The notes under the pieces were generated by a model. That model ran no database searches. It had not been told where the DNA came from and was given only the letters and a program-made list of their open reading frames with translations. From Euryarchaeota archaeon UBA550 (GTDB lineage Archaea > Thermoplasmatota > Poseidoniia > Poseidoniales > Poseidoniaceae): DNA of 7,880 bases. This document shows, piece by piece, positions 1 to 4,637 of this stretch; position 1 is the first letter of the stretch, and each line of letters opens with the position of its first letter. Position numbers and translations under genes: made by a program. The stretch is taken from positions 1 through 7,880 of the forward strand of contig DAYA01000078.1 in assembly GCA_002506705.1 (NCBI GenBank). The letters run 5' to 3'.

Positions 1-144
1 GGTTAGCCAGGAATCGTTGATAATCGAATTAGATGCCATCACTAAAGCGAAAACGGTTAGCGCTAGAGCGATTTGTGAACCTGAATTTCTCTTAATTGTC
101 ACGGCTGGTGCTAGCGCTGATACCGGCGCCTCATCTTCGCCCAT
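1..144 (-). CDS. Partial membrane-anchored protein, N-terminus only, function unknown
   Basis: An open frame runs leftward from an ATG at 144 to the window edge, giving 48 residues with no stop, so the gene is cut by the window. The N-terminus is short and acidic (MGEDEAPVS), followed by a polar stretch with the basic pair K18-R19 and then a hydrophobic run (IALALTVFALVMA, about residues 25-37). That is the pattern of a single N-terminal transmembrane helix or signal anchor. The start is placed at the ATG because an in-frame stop lies at 178-180 and the only other candidate is a GTG at 168. No Shine-Dalgarno motif precedes the ATG. An AT-rich TTAAAATTC on the minus strand (174-182), about 34 bases upstream, could be a TATA element giving a very short leader. 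The gene lies 50 bases downstream of dnaG on the same strand. The family cannot be recognised from this fragment. Confidence 0.55.
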   Translation of the reverse strand, partial: MGEDEAPVSALAPAVTIKRNSGSQIALALTVFALVMASNSIINDSWLT

Positions 145-194
145 GTGTGGGCGATGGAAACAATTCACTGATGAATTTTAACCATGTAGAATGT

Positions 195-1409
195 TCAAGC
201 GTGCTTTTCTGTAAGCCATGCCTTTACATCGTCACGGGCTGAGAATCCTTTACCTTCTTTTGTTCCTACAACAGTCTCGATTGCTGCTTCAGAAGCAATG
301 TCGAGAATTCTGTCGCTTACTGGGCCGTTGAAGACAATAGCGACTGCGCCGTCCGCCTCTTCTGCTGCTGCAGCTAACTTAGCAGGACTTACCGCATCGG
401 ATACGGTACCGTCAACGTTTACGAATACTGCATTGTTCTTCTTCAGGTCTGCAATGTGATCGAAGTACTCGTGAACTTCGGCAGGTGCTTCAGCACCTTC
501 GTCCATGTCTTCTAGCCATGCATCTGCATCTTCAGTTGGTTCATCCTCAGGCAATTGTGCAGCGAACTTACCTGCATCAATCTTCTGAGATAAGCACTTT
601 GTTACGGTCTTCTGCGGTAGTAATTCCCACTCTTGACCAACTGGTGCTTGTGCAACGAAATCAATCTTCATAGTTTCATGAAGTTGCCTGAATAGCATCT
701 CTCCTCCACGGTCTCCGTCGATTGCTAGAATTACGTTGGTCTTGGAGTTTGCAAGGTCGATTAGCTCTTGCTTGATCGAGCCCGCTCCATCGCATGAAAT
801 CGCATTCTTTACACCGAAATTTAGTAAATTGCGTACATCATTTCTTCCTTCGACGATAATCAGTGATTCACTGGATTCGACGTTTGGACCGCATGTTAGG
901 CCGTGGTAGTTCTTTGCTGTACCAACGGTTAGAACGCTGCGTACTTCTTCGATAACTGTCTTTGTTGCTGCATCGCCAGAGTTGACCATGTCAAGAAGCA
1001 AGTCCTTCGCACGGTCGATTACTGCGTTTACCTTTGTAGAGCGGACGTCTTGGATTTCTGTGACGACAATCTTTGCCGCACATGGTCCAATTCTGTCAAT
1101 TGTTTCTAGGCTTGATGCAATGATTGCAGTCTCGACGTTATCCATGCTGCTTGGAATTAGGATTTCTCCGTTGACTTTCCCGCCGCTGCTCTTTACTTCA
1201 ACATCGACGTGGCCAATTCTGGCTGTACGCTGAAGTTTTCTAAGCTCCAATTCTTCACCGAGCAGGCCTTCTGTTTGACCCATGATTGCGCCGATGATAT
1301 CCTTGCGCTGGACGTTTCCGTTGACCTTTAGGTCTGCTTTGATGAGGTATTTCATAGCCTTGGCTTTGCCTCCGCCTTTACCTCCTCCACTGTTGTTTCT
1401 TTTTCCCAT
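195..1409 (-). CDS. dnaG: Archaeal DnaG-type primase (TOPRIM domain protein)
   Basis: This is archaeal DnaG, 404 residues from the chosen start. The family carries a TOPRIM catalytic domain and has been described both as a primase and as a subunit of the archaeal RNA exosome. Visible features: a Gly/Lys-rich tail (residues 1-18), the conserved archaeal N-terminal block beginning KYLIKADL with GQTEGLLGEEL (44-54) and IPSSMDNVETAI (85-96), then TOPRIM at about 180-270. The TOPRIM block has the metal-site glutamate E187 (IIVEGRND) and aspartates D231 and D233 (AIDGDRGG). An acidic linker (about 287-312) leads to the archaeal C-terminal domain (about 313-404), including VFNGPVSDRILDIA. The ATG at 1409 is preferred because AAGGAGAG ends 6 bases before it. 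An upstream in-frame GTG at 1439 would add 10 residues and bypass that site. Family assignment is firm; which activity dominates in this cell cannot be told from sequence. Confidence 0.96.
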   Translation of the reverse strand: MGKRNNSGGGKGGGKAKAMKYLIKADLKVNGNVQRKDIIGAIMGQTEGLLGEELELRKLQRTARIGHVDVEVKSSGGKVNGEILIPSSMDNVETAIIASSLETIDRIGPCAAKIVVTEIQDVRSTKVNAVIDRAKDLLLDMVNSGDAATKTVIEEVRSVLTVGTAKNYHGLTCGPNVESSESLIIVEGRNDVRNLLNFGVKNAISCDGAGSIKQELIDLANSKTNVILAIDGDRGGEMLFRQLHETMKIDFVAQAPVGQEWELLPQKTVTKCLSQKIDAGKFAAQLPEDEPTEDADAWLEDMDEGAEAPAEVHEYFDHIADLKKNNAVFVNVDGTVSDAVSPAKLAAAAEEADGAVAIVFNGPVSDRILDIASEAAIETVVGTKEGKGFSARDDVKAWLTEKHA

Positions 1410-1415
1410 TGGAAT

Positions 1416-1423
1416 CTCTCCTT
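1416..1423 (-). promoter_or_regulatory. Shine-Dalgarno site that fixes the dnaG start
   Basis: The minus strand reads AAGGAGAG here, six bases before the ATG at 1409. It is a strong match to the anti-Shine-Dalgarno end of 16S rRNA. It lies inside the longer reading that begins at GTG 1439, so it argues for the ATG as the true dnaG start. Confidence 0.7.
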
Positions 1424-1637
1424 GTCCTAACCAAGACACTGTCTTTCATTTGGCCTATCGGCACATTTCCAGGGTGACCGGTTATGCTTTTTTGGAAGCA
1501 AATTTGGTCGTGAATCGGATTTGGACAATTCCCTCGACAAGCCCCTCCTTATTGAATACTATCACTGTAAGCCCCGCTTTTCGTTCATTTCTCAAATCAT
1601 CAATGAGGTTCAAGTGGTAAGAGTTGTTCGCTAATCT
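1424..1637. other. Noncoding region between divergent dnaG and the TerB-like operon
   Basis: About 214 bases separate the dnaG ribosome binding site from the GTG of the plus-strand operon, so the promoters of both transcription units should lie here. No TATA box stands out. ATTGAATACTA near 1552-1562 and the palindromic CAAATTTG near 1500-1507 are the most AT-rich candidates, and neither is convincing. No tRNA fold or rho-independent-like hairpin was seen. On the minus strand a frame in phase with dnaG stays open from 1754 down to a TAA at 1482-1484. Its last 43 codons (TTG at 1613) look coding, with a strong purine bias at first codon positions. It has no ATG and no ribosome binding site, so it is left as a candidate small gene. 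Confidence 0.5.
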
Positions 1638-2111
1638 GTGAGCGGCGAGAGCGTAGGGGCACTTTCTGTGTTCAGAACAACCACCGAAGTAATGCTTCGG
1701 GACGGAGTTTTGACTAGAGAGGAGAAGCGCCTCATCATCAAGCTCGCTAACGCTTTAGGCCTATCTCCAGAAGAGCCTGCCGAGATATATTCGGCAATAC
1801 GAGAAAACCGCGATTCTGATTCCGGAAGGGATGTTTCTCCAAACGAGCAGCGCTTGGTATACACCAGAGTTTTCGAAGTTGCAATTGTTAACGCATCTCT
1901 GTCAAAGGATGAGTTCGCCGTACTCGCCCACCTAAGAGACCAATTCAACATCAATGATGATGACCACTCAAGGATCGAAGCCGACCTTAGGGACATGATT
2001 CGCCAAAAAACCGAAGATGAAAACGTGGTTGAAAAATTACTTGGAACTCTCAAAGATAGTGTCTCCCTTGTTGGAAGCCTATTCGACAGTGTTCGCACAA
2101 AGAGTGCTTGA
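1638..2111 (+). CDS. TerB-like tandem helical domain protein
   Basis: The product has 157 residues and is predicted to be all-helical and cytoplasmic. Two segments of 44 residues, about 11-54 and 73-116, align without gaps. The first has RDGVLTREEKRLI followed by ALGLSPEE; the second has NASLSKDEFAVL followed by QFNINDDD. This 'small loop, acidic cap, long helix, then a second acidic helix cap' pattern is typical of the TerB-like fold, and here it seems to occur as a duplicated pair. A short Asp/Ser-rich linker (about 56-68) joins the halves, and a helical tail follows from about 120. The GTG start is the first possible after an in-frame TAA at 1632-1634, and the next start (ATG at 1692) would cut into the first repeat. 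No ribosome binding site precedes it, as expected for a leaderless first gene. TerB relatives are linked to metal or stress responses and membrane-associated complexes, but no specific role can be given here. It heads a four-gene operon. Confidence 0.75.
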   Translation: MSGESVGALSVFRTTTEVMLRDGVLTREEKRLIIKLANALGLSPEEPAEIYSAIRENRDSDSGRDVSPNEQRLVYTRVFEVAIVNASLSKDEFAVLAHLRDQFNINDDDHSRIEADLRDMIRQKTEDENVVEKLLGTLKDSVSLVGSLFDSVRTKSA

Positions 2112-2116
2112 GGTGA
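2109..2116 (+). promoter_or_regulatory. Shine-Dalgarno site overlapping the upstream stop, serves the TTG start at 2121
   Basis: TGAGGTGA overlaps the stop codon of the TerB-like gene and matches the anti-Shine-Dalgarno sequence well. The GAGGTG core ends five bases before the TTG at 2121. This supports a TTG start and suggests translational coupling between the two genes. Confidence 0.6.
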
Positions 2117-2120
2117 GCCT

Positions 2121-2696
2121 TTGTCTGACGACCTCGATTCCTTATTCGATGGGGGCCTGCCCAAAGGAAGAAAGGCGCTCTCCTTTCTCAAAACTGCATA
2201 TGATTGTGGCTCTCAAGGCCTTGTGAATCGCTCGATAACTGACAAGGTGATTCAGAAAAGTGGTTTAGCGTTTCACATCGGAACAGATGACCCTACAATG
2301 AGGAGAATTGCCTCATGGATTTTGACCCACCATGAAGACAGAATTGATGATTTAATCAAGAGGTTGTGGAAAAGATGTGGTCGAGAAGATGTGAAACTTA
2401 TCGGTTTACTTATCGCCAATACCGAAGGTGATGCTTGGGCAAAAATGCTCAGTATTGTGAACAAAGGGATCCCTCTTGATTTGCTACTCGAGATGGCAGA
2501 GGAAATCAAACGTTCAGGAAGGGCGATACCTAGCGCGGAGTTTTTGCTTTCTTGGAACAAGAGTAAGATACAGATGCAAAACTCGATGTTAATCGCATCT
2601 CTTGATATGAGAGATGAACACATTGAACTTGTTCGTAATGCGCCGAAGGGTGGAGAGTTGTATGAACGCATCAGAATGCGCTCTCTGAACGAGTGA
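2121..2696 (+). CDS. Hypothetical all-helical protein, HEAT-like appearance
   Basis: This 191-residue protein is not recognised. It begins with an acidic, Gly-containing lead (MSDDLDSLFDGGLPKG) followed by what look like consecutive amphipathic helices at about 17-47, 57-70, 73-86, 89-99, 104-131, 137-146 and 153-171. The segment IDDLIKRLWKRCGREDVKLIGLLIAN (75-100) recalls the helix-turn-helix pairs of HEAT-type repeats, such as those of the AlkD DNA glycosylase family, but I cannot identify AlkD catalytic residues and do not claim that function. There is no signal peptide or membrane segment. The start is TTG, supported by TGAGGTGA over the preceding stop and by the nine-base gap to the TerB-like gene. 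It is the second gene of the operon and probably co-translated with its neighbours. Confidence 0.75.
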   Translation: MSDDLDSLFDGGLPKGRKALSFLKTAYDCGSQGLVNRSITDKVIQKSGLAFHIGTDDPTMRRIASWILTHHEDRIDDLIKRLWKRCGREDVKLIGLLIANTEGDAWAKMLSIVNKGIPLDLLLEMAEEIKRSGRAIPSAEFLLSWNKSKIQMQNSMLIASLDMRDEHIELVRNAPKGGELYERIRMRSLNE

Positions 2697-2716
2697 GTTT
2701 TTGTCCCTCCATGATT

Positions 2717-2722
2717 GAGGGG
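2717..2722 (+). promoter_or_regulatory. Shine-Dalgarno site for the 69-residue protein
   Basis: GAGGGG ends five bases before the ATG at 2728. It supports translation of this very short reading frame. Confidence 0.55.
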
Positions 2723-2727
2723 CTAAC

Positions 2728-2937
2728 ATGGCAGACCGATTTCTTCCAGCAGACGACCCCGTCTTGGAAGAGGTTCTCAATTGGACAGTAGCGAGGGATG
2801 CTCAAGATATCAGGCGCCTGTTAGAGTGGCTTCCACTCGCACGTTCTTCGAAGGAAAGACGTGCGCTTCTAGCAAGAGTTCACGAATTACTAGGGGAAGT
2901 TGAGTTGTCTTTGAATGGTCTAGATTCAATGCACTGA
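2728..2937 (+). CDS. Small helical hypothetical protein (69 residues)
   Basis: The product has 69 residues and is not recognised. It is rich in Leu, Arg, Glu and Asp and probably forms two or three amphipathic helices (about 10-20, 24-38 and 40-62). The central part has clusters of arginine (RDAQDIRR, SSKERRALLARVHE). There is no cysteine, signal peptide or membrane segment. A GAGGGG site five bases before the ATG, a 31-base gap to the preceding gene and a downstream gene starting nine bases after its stop all support a real operon member. It is in the same reading frame as the following MobA-like gene, with only the TGA and three sense codons between the end of this protein and the CTG start proposed there. 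A small accessory or adaptor to a neighbouring protein is conceivable, but that is a guess. Confidence 0.65.
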   Translation: MADRFLPADDPVLEEVLNWTVARDAQDIRRLLEWLPLARSSKERRALLARVHELLGEVELSLNGLDSMH

Positions 2938-2941
2938 GGTG
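2935..2941 (+). promoter_or_regulatory. Shine-Dalgarno site supporting a CTG start at 2947
   Basis: TGAGGTG overlaps the stop of the small protein gene, and CTG at 2947-2949 follows after five bases. The layout is the same as at 2109-2121, where TGAGGTG is followed five bases later by TTG. No ATG, GTG or TTG is available upstream of the conserved nucleotide-binding loop, so this site decides the start of the MobA-like gene. Confidence 0.55.
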
Positions 2942-2946
2942 TTTTT

Positions 2947-3435
2947 CTGCTAACTGGAATTATACTTGCAGGGGGTAAGTCCAGCAGAATGGGCGAAGAT
3001 AAGTCTCTTCTGAATTCCAATGTGGAAAGATTGTCTAGAGAATTGGAAGCGTCGGGTTGTGAACGTATAATCATCATGTGCGGTAGTGAAGACCGCGCTG
3101 ATTTGTTTCCTGGAGAATGCCATATCGATACAAAGGAAACGCTAGCAGAGTCGCTATTCGATTTGATTTCTACATTACCGGGTACGATACAATTGGCACC
3201 GTGTGATGCTTATTTGGCTGATGAAGAGTTATTCAAAAAAACCCTAGGTGTGCCCATAGACGACGAGGGGAATAGGCAGCCATTATTAGCCAAATTTGAC
3301 AGTAAAGATGAGTTGATTCAATCACAAAAGATCTCACAGATGTTTGAAAAAATCCCATCTTGTGAAGGTGGAATCAGAGCAAGAAATATCAACACGCCTG
3401 AAGAATTCAAGGAGATTCAATCCTTCCTTCGCTGA
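2947..3435 (+). CDS. MobA-like nucleotidyltransferase, probable CTG start
   Basis: This is a compact member of the MobA/NTP-transferase family (162 residues against roughly 190-200 usual), which moves a nucleotide from an NTP to a phosphorylated acceptor. MobA itself makes molybdopterin guanine dinucleotide. Visible motifs: the nucleotide-binding loop LAGGKSSRMGEDKSLL (7-22), the metal-binding aspartate in APCDAYL (D87), QPLLAKF (111-117) and the C-terminal NINTPEEF (147-154). The first ATG (2989) would remove LAGGKSSR, so a start further upstream is required. The frame between the previous TGA (2935-2937) and the loop has only CTG (2947) as a plausible start, with TGAGGTG five bases before it. 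The GPLAG-type segment between the loop and the PCD motif is missing or changed. CobY-type guanylyltransferases share several motifs, so the acceptor is uncertain. The 3' end overlaps purN by 29 bases. Confidence 0.85.
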   Translation: MLTGIILAGGKSSRMGEDKSLLNSNVERLSRELEASGCERIIIMCGSEDRADLFPGECHIDTKETLAESLFDLISTLPGTIQLAPCDAYLADEELFKKTLGVPIDDEGNRQPLLAKFDSKDELIQSQKISQMFEKIPSCEGGIRARNINTPEEFKEIQSFLR

Positions 3436-4090
3436 GTTTGTCGATTACTGATGGATAGAGAACGTGTTCCAATCGTTTGACTTTCTCAGCAAGAGAATCT
3501 TCATCATCATCAGGACTTACTTCGACTTCAGCCTGGTCGATAATCGGGCCGGTGTCCATTCCACTATCAACAAAGTGAACAGTGCATCCCGATTTACTGA
3601 CACCTGCTGCAATAACGTCTCTATGTGCGTGTGCTCCGGGAAAATCTGGTAGCAGAGAGGGATGGATATTCAGAATCCTTCCTGCCCATGGTGCTACAAA
3701 GGACGGGGTCAATAATCGCATATATCCTGACAGAATTACAACCTCGACCCCATGGTCTGCAAGTACCTCACCAACCTCTTTTTCGTGAGCGATGCGTCTT
3801 TGTTCCCTGTCTTCAATATCCGGTAGTGGAACTGCAACTGCGGTAACTCCAAGAGCTTCGGCTTTGGCTAAACCACCGGCATCGATTCGGTCACTAATTA
3901 CCACATTTGTGACGTGTGAACAATCCCTGTTCTGCTGATGGCGGAGTAGCGCTTCCATTCCCGAGCCTGAGCCTGAAATTAGGACTGCAAGGCGTAAGGG
4001 GTCCTCGGCCGTCCCCTTTCTTGGAAGGTTCCACGCCTCTGGCATATTCGATGCGAGTGTGTATTCGTCAATATTCCTTCGGCTATGCAA
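3407..4090 (-). CDS. purN: Phosphoribosylglycinamide formyltransferase (folate-dependent)
   Basis: PurN transfers a formyl group from 10-formyltetrahydrofolate to glycinamide ribonucleotide, the third step of IMP synthesis. The fold begins at about residue 32 (LRLAVLISGSGSG), and the catalytic triad is visible as N141 and H143 in LNIHPSLLP and D179 in GMDTGPI. E208-H209 in LEHVLYP also matches the family. At the substrate-phosphate loop the usual SGxGSN is SGSGSG, so the Asn matching E. coli N13 is Gly44. The first 31 residues are an extension not found in short PurNs. The start is uncertain: TTG at 4090 has AAGGTGG eight bases upstream, whereas ATG at 4045 (212 residues) has no such site but has AATATT 25-30 bases upstream, as expected for a leaderless message. 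The neighbour 5' of it is a divergent membrane protein gene, and purH lies about 0.5 kb beyond it. Confidence 0.95.
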   Translation of the reverse strand: MHSRRNIDEYTLASNMPEAWNLPRKGTAEDPLRLAVLISGSGSGMEALLRHQQNRDCSHVTNVVISDRIDAGGLAKAEALGVTAVAVPLPDIEDREQRRIAHEKEVGEVLADHGVEVVILSGYMRLLTPSFVAPWAGRILNIHPSLLPDFPGAHAHRDVIAAGVSKSGCTVHFVDSGMDTGPIIDQAEVEVSPDDDEDSLAEKVKRLEHVLYPSVIDKLSEGRIESP

Positions 4091-4133
4091 ATACTACACC
4101 ACCTTTCATATTCGCGAGGTTAGACGAATAATC
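4046..4133. promoter_or_regulatory. Possible divergent promoter region, purN and DUF454 gene
   Basis: This AT-rich stretch holds two TATA-like sequences at about the distance expected for leaderless archaeal transcripts. AATATT (4070-4075) lies 25-30 bases before the purN ATG at 4045, and TTTCATATT (4104-4112) lies about 26 bases before the DUF454 ATG at 4134. Neither matches a strong TATA box, and if purN starts at TTG 4090 the first one would be inside the gene. Confidence 0.3.
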
Positions 4134-4637
4134 ATGGCAGAGAGGCTCAAGACTGTCGACGAGATAGTCGCAAAGTATGCTGTCGTAAGCAATCCCGTTA
4201 AGAGTAAAATTTACGTTGGATTTGGTTCAATTTTCGTTATCTTCGCAGTTATTGGGATATGGATCCCTGGTTGGCCTACCGTGTCTTGGGCTGTTCCTGC
4301 TGCGTTCCTATTCTCTTTATCGAATGAGAGACTGTTTAGATGGACTCTAACAAACAAATTCTTCGGCCCGTCATTGTTCGAATACTATGCAACTGGAAAA
4401 ACTCTGCCAAAGCATGTCAAAGTCATAATTGCCTGTATGATTGGTTTAATGACAACGCTATCAGCATATTTCGTGTGGTACGTGTCAACTAAGGGCGATG
4501 GTACGCTATTCGACACGTCTTCATGGAATGGTGCTGACCAATACGCATTCGGTTCACTTACGATTATTGCAGTCGGATTAATGGGTATAGTGTATGTTCT
4601 AACAATGGTCAAATCCAGAGACAAAATCAGTGTCTAA
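4134..4637 (+). CDS. DUF454 (YbaN-type) integral membrane protein
   Basis: The product has 167 residues and matches the DUF454 pattern of small membrane proteins, of which E. coli YbaN is one. The segment GIWIPGWPTVSW (41-52) corresponds to the family's GvvLPvLPTTPF, followed by SLSNERLFRWTL (61-72), FFGPSLFEYYATGKTLPKHVK (76-96) and a hydrophobic helix. Likely membrane segments are 26-46, 48-62, 97-117 and 137-159. The last helix follows a polar loop (about 119-136) that is longer than in YbaN. The start is the ATG at 4134 rather than an upstream in-frame ATG at 4059, because the extra 25 residues (basic and aromatic) lie over the purN promoter side and the family normally starts close to the first helix. 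The biochemical role of DUF454 is unknown to me. The gene lies between purN and purH but on the opposite strand, so it is not co-transcribed with them. Confidence 0.85.
   Translation: MAERLKTVDEIVAKYAVVSNPVKSKIYVGFGSIFVIFAVIGIWIPGWPTVSWAVPAAFLFSLSNERLFRWTLTNKFFGPSLFEYYATGKTLPKHVKVIIACMIGLMTTLSAYFVWYVSTKGDGTLFDTSSWNGADQYAFGSLTIIAVGLMGIVYVLTMVKSRDKISV

Noticed and set aside
1282..1620. A plus-strand open frame with proline runs, partly in the intergenic region.
   Set aside because: Its first half is antisense to the Gly-rich DnaG N-terminus, which creates the prolines; no start signal or domain is seen.
1570..1637. GGTTCAAG at 1608-1615 resembles a tRNA T-loop.
   Set aside because: The flanking bases do not pair into a T-arm and no acceptor, D or anticodon arms can be drawn.
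1631..2191. A 186-codon open frame on the minus strand opposite the TerB-like gene.
   Set aside because: It is Ser/Arg-rich low-quality protein sequence lying antisense to a gene with a clear domain pattern and operon context, so it is a shadow frame.
2195..2650. Assignment of the 191-residue helical protein as an AlkD-type DNA glycosylase.
   Set aside because: Only a general helix-pair likeness is visible; no catalytic residues of AlkD could be pointed out.
4059..4133. A 25-residue N-terminal extension of the DUF454 protein from an upstream in-frame ATG.
   Set aside because: DUF454 proteins begin near the first membrane helix, the ATG at 4134 is followed by typical sequence, and the extension overlaps the 5' end of purN.
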